In this document: positions 25,919-33,602 of the stretch, in pieces
How the letters are laid out: each line of letters begins with the position of its first letter
Numbering within the stretch: the first letter of the stretch is position 1
From: Streptomyces sp. NBC_00306
Lineage (GTDB): Bacteria > Actinomycetota > Actinomycetes > Streptomycetales > Streptomycetaceae
Assembly: GCF_036169555.1 (NCBI RefSeq)
Contig: NZ_CP108032.1
Location: forward strand, 5,394,001-5,458,000
Length of the DNA: 64,000 bases
Direction: 5' to 3'
The notes under the pieces: model-generated
What the model saw: only the letters and a program-made list of their open reading frames with translations
Told to the model about the DNA's origin: nothing
Database searches by the model: none
Translations under genes and position numbers: made by a program

Positions 25919-26500
25919 TTGCGCAAGCTCAGCTATTTCATCGCGGCGTCGATCGACGGCTTCATCGGAGCCCCGGACGGCAGCGGCGAGTGCTTCATGC
26001 AGTACGTGGCCGGGGACTTCCTGGAGTACCTCAGGACGGAAGCCCCGGATACCCTGCCCACCGCCGGCCGTCAGGCGCTCGGTGTCGACGACGTCCCGAA
26101 CACCGAGTACGACACGATCATCCAGGGGCGGGGCAGCTACGACCTCGCACTCCAAGCCAAGATCACCAGCCCGTACGCCCATCTGCGGGAGTACGTGGCG
26201 TCCCGCAGCATCACCGAGTCGCCCGACCCGCATGTGGAGATCGTCTCCGGGGACGTCGCCGCCAAGGTCCGGGAGCTCAAGCAGGAGGAGGGCCTCGGGA
26301 TCTACCTCTGCGGTGGTGCCGATCTCGCCGGTCAGCTCAGGGAGGAGGTCGACGAGCTCGTCATCAAGACCTATCCGGTGGCGCTCGGCACCGGCATGCC
26401 CATGTTCGCCGCGGATTTCCGGGTCGACGCGTTCACGCTCGACTCCGTGCGCGCATTCGACAACGGCGTCCTTGTCAGGAGGTACCTCAGGAAGCGCTGA
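25919..26500 (+). CDS. Dihydrofolate reductase/RibD C-terminal family protein
   Basis: A 193-residue protein of the RibD_C/DHFR fold. It shows YFIAASIDGFIGAPDGS at the N-terminus, DTIIQGRGSYDLAL in the middle and GIYLCGGADLAGQL for NADPH binding. Members reduce dihydrofolate-like or unknown carbonyl substrates, and many Streptomyces paralogues have no assigned role. The start is a TTG with GAAGGTG 8-10 nt upstream; the open frame reaches back to 25850 but without a ribosome site there. Confidence 0.8.
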   Translation: MRKLSYFIAASIDGFIGAPDGSGECFMQYVAGDFLEYLRTEAPDTLPTAGRQALGVDDVPNTEYDTIIQGRGSYDLALQAKITSPYAHLREYVASRSITESPDPHVEIVSGDVAAKVRELKQEEGLGIYLCGGADLAGQLREEVDELVIKTYPVALGTGMPMFAADFRVDAFTLDSVRAFDNGVLVRRYLRKR

Positions 26501-26543
26501 CCGCCGGGTGTCCTGTCCGTCCGTACCGCCATATCCTGGAGAT

Positions 26544-26768
26544 ATGGGCAGCGAAGGACGTCGGACCGTCCGCAGCCCGCAGACCGAGCACCGATGCCCG
26601 GCGTGCGGACAGCCTGTCGGTACCGTGACGAAGCGACGCAAGACACTCGGGGCGTACGTCCCCTTCTGGGGCCCCGGCCCCTGCCACAATCCCGACTGCG
26701 CGCAGAGCGCCGAATCCGGGGGCGAGCGGCCGGGTGACCCGCCCGGCCGGGCCGTCGACACCGCCTGA
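26544..26768 (+). CDS. Small zinc-ribbon protein of unknown function
   Basis: 74 residues with a probable zinc ribbon: RCPACGQPVG near residues 17-26 and GPCHNPDCAQ near 46-55. The tail is Gly/Pro-rich and disordered. The ATG is 6 nt after a TATCCT hexamer, which points to a leaderless transcript. I do not recognise a named family; codon use is normal for the window. Confidence 0.65.
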   Translation: MGSEGRRTVRSPQTEHRCPACGQPVGTVTKRRKTLGAYVPFWGPGPCHNPDCAQSAESGGERPGDPPGRAVDTA

Positions 26769-26839
26769 GGATCCCCGGCCCGGTCCCTGAGGCATCCCTG
26801 CTGTTCGGCGGCGGGTGCGGTACCGCTACAGTCCGCGCC

Positions 26840-27280
26840 ATGTCATCGGAGTCGACGGAAGTCTGGGCGGGCTGGTACCGCGACCGGCAGGGCGCGGAAG
26901 CGGTATCGATCGCGGCGCACGAACGGCAACTGCGCACGCGCATCAGGGGTGTTGAGTACGAAGGGGCGACGTTCGCTGCCCTGCGAGCCGTCGGGGGCGA
27001 GGCGTTGCTGTCCTCGTGCGTGCTGGAGTGGGACATACCGCTGCCCGTGTACACGGCCGGCGCCGTCCAGCGGGCCACGCTCAGCTGCCTGCTGACGCTC
27101 GGCGAGCCGAAGCCGGGAGGGTTCCTGGACCGCTCGGACCTCAATCTGACCCTGCACTACGGCGGGACGGCGTACGAGTCCGGAGTGGCCAGCGGCGACT
27201 TCGATGAGGCGTTCGGCCGCATCCGCGAGCAGCTTCCCCCCGGCGCGGAGCTGGGGGCGCACGCCGCGGTCGGGGCCTGA
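26840..27280 (+). CDS. Hypothetical protein, possibly DUF6304-like
   Basis: A 146-residue soluble protein with AGWYRDRQGAEAVSIAAHER, FAALRAVGGEALLSSCVLEW and LNLTLHYGGTAYESG. I recall similar Streptomyces proteins filed as DUF6304 but cannot confirm the name. TACAGT ends 7 nt before the ATG, so it is probably leaderless. There are no catalytic or membrane features. Confidence 0.65.
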   Translation: MSSESTEVWAGWYRDRQGAEAVSIAAHERQLRTRIRGVEYEGATFAALRAVGGEALLSSCVLEWDIPLPVYTAGAVQRATLSCLLTLGEPKPGGFLDRSDLNLTLHYGGTAYESGVASGDFDEAFGRIREQLPPGAELGAHAAVGA

Positions 27281-27359
27281 GCCGCGGGCGTACACCCGCA
27301 GCGGGACCGGAGCACCGGCCGGAGCTCCGGGCCCGGTCAAGGCCTGAGCCGCACCGGGC

Positions 27360-27824
27360 TCAGCCCAGGCCCTCCCAGCCCCAGCGAGGGGTGGGGCCCG
27401 GATCTCCCAGATCCGTGCCCGGCGGCTCGGCCGACACATCACGGGCGATCTTCGTGCCCCACTCGAAGTACTCCAGCACCCGGCGGCGCAGCAGCTCGTC
27501 GTCGGGGAGCTCCTTGTCCACCGCTGCGGTCATCAGCTCCATCCAGCGCAGCCGCTGCTCCTCGGTGATCCGCAGGCCCAGATGGGCGCGGAGCAGGGAC
27601 TGATGGCCGCCCAGTTCGCCGGTGAAGCGGGCGGGCCCGTCGAAGATCTCGGCCAGCCACACCGCGACATGCTCGATGTGGGTGGTCGTGAAGCCGGCGA
27701 AGACGGGGGCGAGCAGCGGATCCGCCAGGACGGCCTCGTAGAAGGTGTTGCTCAGTCGCCGCAAGGTCTCGGTGCCGCCCACGGCCTCGTAGAGCGTCCC
27801 GGTGCGCTCACTCGGATCGGTCAT
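27360..27824 (-). CDS. Truncated haemoglobin, group II (GlbO-like)
   Basis: A 154-residue 2/2 globin: LYEAVGGTETLRRLSNTFYEAVLAD at helices A-B, the FGGF-like APVFAGFTTTHIEHVAVWLAEIF, and GGHQSLLRAHLGLRI carrying the proximal His in helix F. The family binds oxygen or handles nitric oxide and peroxide. A Pro/Gly-rich tail extends past the globin. It is followed on the left by a 79-bp gap with no feature. Confidence 0.87.
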   Translation of the reverse strand: MTDPSERTGTLYEAVGGTETLRRLSNTFYEAVLADPLLAPVFAGFTTTHIEHVAVWLAEIFDGPARFTGELGGHQSLLRAHLGLRITEEQRLRWMELMTAAVDKELPDDELLRRRVLEYFEWGTKIARDVSAEPPGTDLGDPGPTPRWGWEGLG

Positions 27825-27851
27825 GGCGCAACCCTAGGTGTGAAACAGCGG

Positions 27852-27885
27852 AGGGGCGCCCTGCCACTTGTCGCAGGACGCCCCT
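27852..27885 (-). terminator. Terminator after the snapalysin gene
   Basis: Stem AGGGGCG-CCTGC paired with GCAGG-CGCCCCT, with one C/A mismatch and an 8-base loop. It lies between the snapalysin stop and the upstream side of the globin gene. Confidence 0.7.
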
Positions 27886-27928
27886 CGTGTCGCGGTCCGC
27901 CCCTGCGGCTGGGGCGGGTGTCAGCGCG

Positions 27929-28585
27929 TCAGGAGACCTTGGCGATCGCTGCCGCCAGGCCGTTCGCCCACAGGGCGTTCACCCGCGCGCGCTCCGCGGC
28001 ATTCGGGTTGGCGTTCTGGCAGGACGTGCCGGGGCCGCCGCCCGACATCAGTTCGCTGCACGGGCCCGAGTAGTGGTCCGGCAGGCCGAGCACGTGCCCG
28101 GTCTCGTGGGCCGTGACCCGGGTCGAGTTGTACTGCTGGTTCTGGCGGTAGTCGAGGAAGATGTAGCCGCGGCCGTGGCCGTCGGTGCTCGCGTACGAGC
28201 CGCGGGAGTCATTGCCCTCGTAGTACCGGAAGTCCGGGCTGCTGCCTTCCTGCAGCCGGACGTTGGTGACCGAGCTGTTCCAGATCTGGGTGCTGCGGGA
28301 TATCTGCGAGCGGAAGGTCGGTGCGCTGGAGGCGTTGTAGACGACGGTCACGGCCTGCGCGCCCGGGTTGGCGGCGCGCTTCTCGGCCACGGACTTGACG
28401 ACCGCGTCGAAGAACGCCTTGGTCGCCTTGGCGTCCTCGGAGGATCCTTCGTAGGCGGCGTACGACGTGTGCGCGGTGGCCGCAGGGGAGTTGGCCGTCG
28501 TCGCAGCGGTCGCGGGCACGGCGGAGAGCGCGGCCGCGAGGCCGAGTCCGACTGCCGTGGAGAGTACGGTTCTCAGGTGACGCAT
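27929..28585 (-). CDS. snpA: Secreted snapalysin-family zinc metalloprotease (M7)
   Basis: A 218-residue small neutral protease. A signal peptide (RHLRTVLSTAVGLGLAAALS, cut near ATA-ATT) and propeptide of about 60 residues precede the catalytic domain. The zinc site is HETGHVLGLPD (HExxHxxGxxD), with the Met-turn in SELMSGGGPG. It degrades milk-type and extracellular proteins. It is divergent from a LysR gene, the usual snpA-snpR arrangement in Streptomyces. Confidence 0.93.
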   Translation of the reverse strand: MRHLRTVLSTAVGLGLAAALSAVPATAATTANSPAATAHTSYAAYEGSSEDAKATKAFFDAVVKSVAEKRAANPGAQAVTVVYNASSAPTFRSQISRSTQIWNSSVTNVRLQEGSSPDFRYYEGNDSRGSYASTDGHGRGYIFLDYRQNQQYNSTRVTAHETGHVLGLPDHYSGPCSELMSGGGPGTSCQNANPNAAERARVNALWANGLAAAIAKVS

Positions 28586-28662
28586 GGGGGGCTCCTACTC
28601 GTCCTATGAACGGGTTCGGTGCGTCAGAGTGTCGGGGAGCCGCCCCCTCGTGCGGATGATGT

Positions 28663-28739
28663 CAACTGCCGATAACTCCGGGGCATCACCTGTCCTGTCC
28701 GTCCCCTGTGCCCGAACTATGTGTCTGGTGTGGCAGTTG
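28663..28739. promoter_or_regulatory. Inverted repeat in the snpA-snpR intergenic region
   Basis: CAACTGCC (28663-28670) and GGCAGTTG (28732-28739) are exact inverted copies 61 bp apart, one near each divergent promoter. They could be LysR-regulator contacts; the spacing is large, so this is only a candidate. Confidence 0.4.
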
Positions 28740-28760
28740 GTGCCGCCCTACTCTCGGGGC

Positions 28761-29729
28761 ATGGAGCTCGAGGTGAGGCACCTCCGCGCCCTGTGCGCGA
28801 TTGCGGACACGGGCAGCCTGCACAAGGCAGCCCGACAACTGGGCGTCAGTCAGCCGTCTTTGACGACCCAGCTGCGGCGTATCGAGAACTCCCTCGGCGC
28901 GGAGCTGTTCTCCCGTGAACGCTCCGGCTGCCGGCCCACCCCGCTGGGCCGCGCCGTCCTGAGCAGGGCCCGCCCCCTGGTGGCCGAAATGGCGGCCCTC
29001 GTCGTCGAGGCCAGAGCCGCGGCGGGCAGAGCCGGCGGCCCCCGGTTACGGATCGGATCCACCGCGAGCCGTGCGCTCGCCGGCTGGATTCGAAGACTCA
29101 GGCAGCGGCTGCCCGGCACGGACATCTCGCTGCATGTCGACGTCTCCGCGAACGCCCTGCTCAGGATGGTCGCCGCGGGTCAGCTCGATGTCGCTTTCGT
29201 GCACGAGGTGGAGGGTTGTCCGCTGCAGGTGCCGGACGGACTGCCGGTACGCGTCCTGGTCGAGCGCGAACCGCAGTTCATCTCCATGGCACGTGATCAT
29301 CCGGCCGCCGCGACTCCTGTGGTCGAGCTCGCCGATCTGGCCGAAGACCGATGGATCGTCGACCCCACGGTGGACGGCGAATGGGACGGGCTGCGCAGGG
29401 TCCTCGGGGCGGCCGGGCTCAACCCGCGTGTGCTGCACGGGGATTACCACACGGCCGCCTCCCTGATAGCGGTCGGCGAGGCGGTCGCTCCCTGTCAGCC
29501 CACCTCGGGGCCGCGCGACGACATGGCGATCCGACCCCTCCGCGGAGACCCTCTGGCGGTACGGCTGTTGCTGTTCTCGCTGCCCGGTGCGTACGAGCTC
29601 TACGAGGCCGTGTACGCCGATCTGGAGAGCGCCTACCGCGAGGCGGCGTCCCGGGCGGCCACCTACCGGCACTGGCTGCTGCGGAACAACAGCCCGCTCC
29701 TGCCGGCGCCCGTGACCTGCGTGCCCTGA
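28761..29729 (+). CDS. snpR: LysR-family transcriptional activator of snapalysin
   Basis: A 322-residue LysR regulator: an N-terminal winged HTH (RHLRALCAIADTGSLHKAAR, QLGVSQPSLTTQLRRIE) and a C-terminal periplasmic-binding-like effector domain (LRIGSTASRALAGWIRRLRQ, FVHEVEGCPLQVP). Its position divergent from snpA supports SnpR identity. TACTCT ends 6 nt before the ATG, with no ribosome site, so it is likely leaderless. The effector is unknown. Confidence 0.85.
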   Translation: MELEVRHLRALCAIADTGSLHKAARQLGVSQPSLTTQLRRIENSLGAELFSRERSGCRPTPLGRAVLSRARPLVAEMAALVVEARAAAGRAGGPRLRIGSTASRALAGWIRRLRQRLPGTDISLHVDVSANALLRMVAAGQLDVAFVHEVEGCPLQVPDGLPVRVLVEREPQFISMARDHPAAATPVVELADLAEDRWIVDPTVDGEWDGLRRVLGAAGLNPRVLHGDYHTAASLIAVGEAVAPCQPTSGPRDDMAIRPLRGDPLAVRLLLFSLPGAYELYEAVYADLESAYREAASRAATYRHWLLRNNSPLLPAPVTCVP

Positions 29730-29907
29730 AACCGGGCGGGCGGGAGCGGCGACGGGATGCGCGGCCCGGCTCGGAATGGCGCCCGGCTCGGCCCGTCGGA
29801 AGCAGGCTCAGCTGGACACGAGCCGGCTGTGCCGGACACGAGCCGGCTTCAGAGGTCCGGGCTCCCGGCTCGGAGCAGGCGCCGGGCTCAGCAGCCGGCG
29901 AGCCGGT

Positions 29908-30495
29908 TCAGCTCGTCGCGAGCAGGGAACGCGCCTGTTCGCGCGCGGCGCCGAGCGCGTCGGGGAAGACGCTCAGGCCGTGCGCCACGAGTGCGCCCTC
30001 GTGCAGCAGCATCAGAGTGCGGCCGAGGGTGTCGGGGTCCTTGGCCCCGGCATCCCGCGCCAGGTCGGTGAAGAGCCCGAGCATCCACGCCTTCTGGCCG
30101 GTGATGAGCGGGAACGCGGGATGCGCAGGATCGCTCATCTCGGCATGGGCGTTGACCATGCTGCAGCCGCGCGTGCTGTGCTCGCCCGCCCACACGCGGG
30201 AGGCGTCGAAGACGGCCAGGACGCGGGCGTCCCGTTCAGGTCCGGCCCCGTTCAGGCGCTCGGCGAGGAAGGCCCGCCACCGTTCGTCGCGCGCCGCCAG
30301 GTACTCCACGACGATCTGGTCCTTGGAGCCGAACCGGTCGTAGAGGGTCTTCTTGGTCACCCCCGCCTCGGCGGCGATCAGGTCGACGCCGACCGCGTGG
30401 ATGCCGCGTTCGTAGAAGAGACGTGAGGCGGCGTCCAGCGCGCGGCGGGCGCCCGGGGTCATGGCGATGCGGTGCGGGGCCGTGGTGCTGCTCAT
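29908..30495 (-). CDS. TetR-family regulator of the adjacent EamA exporter
   Basis: A 195-residue TetR repressor: the HTH is in residues 20-65 (FYERGIHAVGVDLIAAEAGV, TKKTLYDRFGSKDQIVVEYL), and the C-terminal ligand domain follows (CSMVNAHAEMSDPAHPAF). It is divergent from the exporter gene, with two near-identical palindromes in between. That is the usual repressor-transporter pairing. The ligand is unknown. Confidence 0.88.
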   Translation of the reverse strand: MSSTTAPHRIAMTPGARRALDAASRLFYERGIHAVGVDLIAAEAGVTKKTLYDRFGSKDQIVVEYLAARDERWRAFLAERLNGAGPERDARVLAVFDASRVWAGEHSTRGCSMVNAHAEMSDPAHPAFPLITGQKAWMLGLFTDLARDAGAKDPDTLGRTLMLLHEGALVAHGLSVFPDALGAAREQARSLLATS

Positions 30496-30504
30496 GACGT
30501 CGAG

Positions 30505-30520
30505 TATACCGATCTGTATA
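30505..30520. promoter_or_regulatory. TetR-type operator, copy 1
   Basis: TATACCGATCTGTATA is a palindrome (TATAC/GTATA around CGATCT) starting 10 bp before the repressor start. Its core ACCGATCTGTATA is repeated 26 bp downstream. Confidence 0.65.
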
Positions 30521-30530
30521 GTGGAAGAGG

Positions 30531-30546
30531 TAGACCGATCTGTATA
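30531..30546. promoter_or_regulatory. TetR-type operator, copy 2
   Basis: TAGACCGATCTGTATA shares 15 of 16 bases with copy 1. Its centre-to-centre distance is 26 bp. It lies between the first operator and the exporter gene, 28 bp before that gene's ATG. Confidence 0.65.
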
Positions 30547-30573
30547 CCTGCTTCCCCGGGCGGTGCGACCGAC

Positions 30574-31518
30574 ATGAACGTCCTGCTCTCCGCGGCCTTC
30601 GTCCTCTGCTGGAGCTCCGGCTTCATCGGGGCCAAACTCGGCGCGGGCAGTGCCGACGCCGTGACGGTCCTGATGTGGCGGTTCCTGCCGCTGGCCCTTG
30701 TCCTCGCCCTGGTCTCGGCGCTCGTCGCCCGCGCGTCCTGGCGCGGCCTCACGGCCCGGGACGTCCTGCGGCAGACCGTGATCGGAGCCCTGTCGCAGAG
30801 CGGCTATCTGCTCACCGTCTACGCGGCGATCCAGCTCGGCGTCTCCAGCGGCACCACCGCGCTGATCGACGGCACCCAGCCGCTGGTCGCGGGCGCGCTC
30901 GCGGGGCCGCTGCTGCGGCAGTACGTCTCGCGCCGGCAGTGGCTCGGTCTCTGGCTGGGCATCTCCGGCGTCGCCGTCGTCACCCTCGCCGACGCCTCGG
31001 CGGTGCACGGCGTCCCGCCCTGGGCGTACGCGGTCCCGTTCGCCGGGATGCTCTCCCTGGTCGCGGCCACGTTCCTGGAGGGCCGCACCCGCACGCCCGT
31101 CGCCCCCTCGGTCGCCATGACCGTCCACTGCGCCACCAGCGCGGTCGTCTTCACCGCTCTCGCGGCCGCCTTCGGGGCGACGGCCCCGCCCGCCGAGGGC
31201 TCGTTCTGGCTGGCGGTCGGCTGGCTGGTGGTGCTCTCCACCTTCGGCGGATACGGGCTGTACTGGCTGGTGCTGCGTCGCTCCGGGGTCACCCGGGTGA
31301 ACACACTGATGTTCCTGATGGCGCCGGTGACGGCGGTCTGGGGCGCGCTGATGTTCGGTGAGCCGTTCGGGCTGCAGACCGGGCTCGGCCTCGCGCTCGC
31401 GCTCGTGGCGGTCGTCGTCGTGCACCGCGGCGAGCGGCCGGTCAGGACGCGGGGGTCGAGCGCTCGTAGCGCCGCGCCAGCTCCCGTAGATGAGCGAGCA
31501 GCTCAGGGGGGCCGGTGA
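30574..31518 (+). CDS. DMT-superfamily EamA transporter
   Basis: A 314-residue drug/metabolite transporter with ten predicted helices and two EamA repeats (SSGFIGAKLGAGSADAVTVL in the first; GALMFGEPFGLQTGLGLAL in the second). It is probably an exporter of a small compound sensed by the TetR. Its 3' end overlaps the convergent WYL-regulator gene by 77 bp. Confidence 0.86.
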   Translation: MNVLLSAAFVLCWSSGFIGAKLGAGSADAVTVLMWRFLPLALVLALVSALVARASWRGLTARDVLRQTVIGALSQSGYLLTVYAAIQLGVSSGTTALIDGTQPLVAGALAGPLLRQYVSRRQWLGLWLGISGVAVVTLADASAVHGVPPWAYAVPFAGMLSLVAATFLEGRTRTPVAPSVAMTVHCATSAVVFTALAAAFGATAPPAEGSFWLAVGWLVVLSTFGGYGLYWLVLRRSGVTRVNTLMFLMAPVTAVWGALMFGEPFGLQTGLGLALALVAVVVVHRGERPVRTRGSSARSAAPAPVDERAAQGGR

Positions 31519-32410
31519 CGTCGAAGTCGTGGCCCAGCATGCCGAGATACACGCCCAGCGTCTTGACGGAGTCCGCGCCGGTGTCGAGGACGCACGTGGA
31601 GTCGTCGAGCGCCTCGACCACCCCGACGGCCGGGTTGATGCGTTCGGCGACGGCCTCCGCCGGGGCGTGCACCGTGACCCGGGCGCGGTGGCGCCAGCCG
31701 GCCGCCGAGGCGCGCCGAGCGACGTAGGTCGCCGCATCGCCGCCCTCGGGCAGTTCACGCGGCGCGAACCGGGGTCCCGTGGGAGTTCGCGGCTGGATGC
31801 GGTCCACCCGGAAGGTGCGCCAGTCCCCGCGCTCCACGTCCCACGCCACCAGATACCAGCGCCGCCCCCAGGAGACCACCCGGTGCGGTTCGGTCACCCG
31901 GCGGGACGCCGAACCGTCGTGGGCGCGGTAGTCGAACCGCAGCCGCTCGCGGTCCCGGCAGGCGGCCGTCAGGACCGTCAGTACATCGGCGTCCACGGCC
32001 GGCCGCGGCTGGTCGGCCGGGACCGGCACCGTGTACGTCTGCAGCGTCTGCACCCGCCGGCGCAGCCGTGCGGGGAGGACCTGCTCCAGCTTCGCCAGCG
32101 CCCGCAGCGACGTCTCCTCCATGCCCGAGAGCGCGCCCTGAGCGACCGTGCGCAGCGCGATCGTCACCGCGACCGCCTCCTCGTCGTCCAGCAGCAGCGG
32201 GGGCATCGCGGTGCCCGCCGCGAGCCGATAACCGCCGGCCGGGCCACGGGTGGCGTCGACGGGATAACCGAGTTCGCGGAGCCGGTCGATGTCGTTGCGC
32301 ACCGTACGGCCGCTCACCCCCAGCCGCTCGGCCAGTTCGGTGCCCGGCCACTCACGGGCCGTCTGGAGCAGGGACAGCAGACGCAGCAGTCGTGCGGAGG
32401 TTTCCAGCAT
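31442..32410 (-). CDS. WYL-domain transcriptional regulator
   Basis: A 322-residue regulator: N-terminal HTH_11 (EWPGTELAERLGVSGRTVRN, DIDRLRELGYPVDATRG) then a WYL domain (VSWGRRWYLVAWDVERGDWR, with FRVDRIQ) and a C-terminal winged extension. WYL domains sense nucleotides or single-stranded DNA and often control defence or DNA-damage loci. Its first eight codons and its 5' flank are duplicated as a 65-bp direct repeat 1.1 kb away. The 3' end overlaps the EamA gene. Confidence 0.88.
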   Translation of the reverse strand: MLETSARLLRLLSLLQTAREWPGTELAERLGVSGRTVRNDIDRLRELGYPVDATRGPAGGYRLAAGTAMPPLLLDDEEAVAVTIALRTVAQGALSGMEETSLRALAKLEQVLPARLRRRVQTLQTYTVPVPADQPRPAVDADVLTVLTAACRDRERLRFDYRAHDGSASRRVTEPHRVVSWGRRWYLVAWDVERGDWRTFRVDRIQPRTPTGPRFAPRELPEGGDAATYVARRASAAGWRHRARVTVHAPAEAVAERINPAVGVVEALDDSTCVLDTGADSVKTLGVYLGMLGHDFDVTGPPELLAHLRELARRYERSTPAS

Positions 32411-32450
32411 GAAGTCGAGACTGCCAGCAATTCAGGAACCGAACGTGCCT
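32386..32450. repeat. 65-bp direct repeat, copy 1 (over the WYL gene start)
   Basis: A 65-bp sequence beginning GCAGTCGTGCGGAGG and ending CGAACGTGCCT, identical to 33515-33579. It includes the WYL start codon (32408-32410), its first 25 coding bases and 40 bp of the upstream region. The two copies bracket 1,064 bp (32451-33514). Confidence 0.95.
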
Positions 32451-32656
32451 CATCCTCCAGTTGGAGATCGTGCCACTGGTGCTGCGGCCGGGAGCTGGTG
32501 GTGGCTTGCGTGGGGCCGGATTCTTGATCCGCCCCTGTGGTACCGGTGTACTGATTGCTCGAACAATACGAGGACATTGCGGGGTGAACAAACCCCACTG
32601 GCGAATCGAGACGATTAGGCTTCGCTGTGGAGAAGCTCAAGTGTTGCTCAAGTTCA

Positions 32657-32685
32657 TTGTGGCGAAGTCACCTCATGATTACAGT
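32657..32685 (+). promoter_or_regulatory. Promoter of the small secreted-protein gene
   Basis: TTGTGG (32657-32662), a 17-bp spacer and TACAGT (32680-32685) form a well-placed vegetative-type promoter about 50 bp before the start codon. The surrounding 32451-32735 is AT-richer than the window and holds no other gene I can support. Confidence 0.6.
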
Positions 32686-32735
32686 AAGTTTACTGATCGC
32701 GAAAAAACTCGGAATCGGTACTCGAGGTGGGGGAC

Positions 32736-33131
32736 ATGCGAATCAAGAATATTGCAGCAGCTTCGGTCACGGCGCTGGCCGCAATTGCGGCAGTGCTGGC
32801 TACCGGTGCGCCGGCCCAGGCGGCGACGACGAAATTCTGCAACATTTCGTTCGAATTTGCTGGCAACGGGTGCTTCTATTCGACCGGCGACAAGTTTACC
32901 GTGCAGGACATGCGGGCTGACGGGCTGCGAACCGTGCTGGAGTGGAGGACCACGGACGGCAGGTCCGGTGAGTGTCACGACTCGAACGGCGCCAACAACC
33001 CTCCGACCACCTGTGACTACGACCTCAAGGAAAATGAGGTCGTCGTGTTCTACCTGGAGAACCGTAATGGGGCGACGGGCGCTCCCTCGAACATGGGACA
33101 GGCGATTACTGCCTGGACTTCGGGCCGGTAG
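32736..33131 (+). CDS. Small secreted protein of unknown function (insert cargo)
   Basis: 131 residues. A clear signal peptide (RIKNIAAASVTALAAIAAVL, cut after PAQAA) leads to a 95-residue mature domain with four cysteines, in KFCNISFEFAGNGCF, SGECHDSN and TTCDYDL, likely two disulfides. It is rich in Asn and aromatic residues. I do not recognise the family; a bacteriocin, inhibitor or beta-sandwich protein are all possible. GAGGTGGGGGAC lies just before the ATG. Codon use and local GC are lower than neighbours and it sits inside the 65-bp repeats, both suggesting acquisition. Confidence 0.8.
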   Translation: MRIKNIAAASVTALAAIAAVLATGAPAQAATTKFCNISFEFAGNGCFYSTGDKFTVQDMRADGLRTVLEWRTTDGRSGECHDSNGANNPPTTCDYDLKENEVVVFYLENRNGATGAPSNMGQAITAWTSGR

Positions 33132-33160
33132 TTCCTGAGCAATCGGAAAATTGAACAATT

Positions 33161-33191
33161 CTGCCCCGGTGAGCTGCTCTCACCGGGGCAG
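33161..33191 (+). terminator. Terminator of the small secreted-protein gene
   Basis: A perfect 13-bp stem CTGCCCCGGTGAG/CTCACCGGGGCAG around CTGCT, 30 bp after the stop codon. Confidence 0.85.
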
Positions 33192-33514
33192 GATTGTGCC
33201 GACCGATGCTCGAACGGAGGGCAGTTCTCAGGGAGAGGCAGGCATATGCGTACGAGTCGATCGACGTCGGTTTCCATCAATGGTTCAGCCGGCCTGCCCC
33301 GATCGGCCGGTGTCCTTGGTCGTGGTTTCGGCTCAAATGTCCGGCGAGGCGTTTCGAGGATCTCGTCCCAGGGTTTCGTCCAGACAGCTTCGGGTTCTCG
33401 TTCCAGGGTTTGATCCAGGTGTGGTTGTCCCGCTCCTTTCTGTTCTTCACGCATGAGCACCGGCGGCCGCACCCGTTCCCGCACCCGCACCCGTTCCCTG
33501 ATCAGCCCCAACCG
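33192..33514. other. Right part of the insert, no supported gene
   Basis: This 320-bp stretch holds short degenerate repeats (CCAGGGTTT twice; CACCCGTTCCC units near 33473-33500) and no ORF with credible codon use. It ends at copy 2 of the 65-bp repeat. It looks like scar or remnant DNA. Confidence 0.5.
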
Positions 33515-33579
33515 GCAGTCGTGCGGAGGTTTCCAGCATGAAGTCGAGACTGCCAGCAATTCAGGAACCGAACGTGCCT
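33515..33579. repeat. 65-bp direct repeat, copy 2 (before the hydrolase-like gene)
   Basis: Identical to 32386-32450. It carries a dead duplicate of the first 25 coding bases of the WYL gene (start-codon copy at 33538-33540) and the original intergenic sequence that would have faced the hydrolase-like gene. Confidence 0.95.
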
Positions 33580-33602
33580 AATCGCCTTCTACCGTTCTGT
33601 TC

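Noticed and set aside
32314..32640. Leftward ORF through copy 1 of the 65-bp repeat
   Set aside because: It mixes WYL 5' sequence out of frame with insert DNA, and no coherent domain or ribosome site supports it.
33050..33559. Leftward ORF through copy 2 of the 65-bp repeat
   Set aside because: It starts in the duplicated WYL fragment in the wrong frame and runs antisense to the secreted-protein gene.
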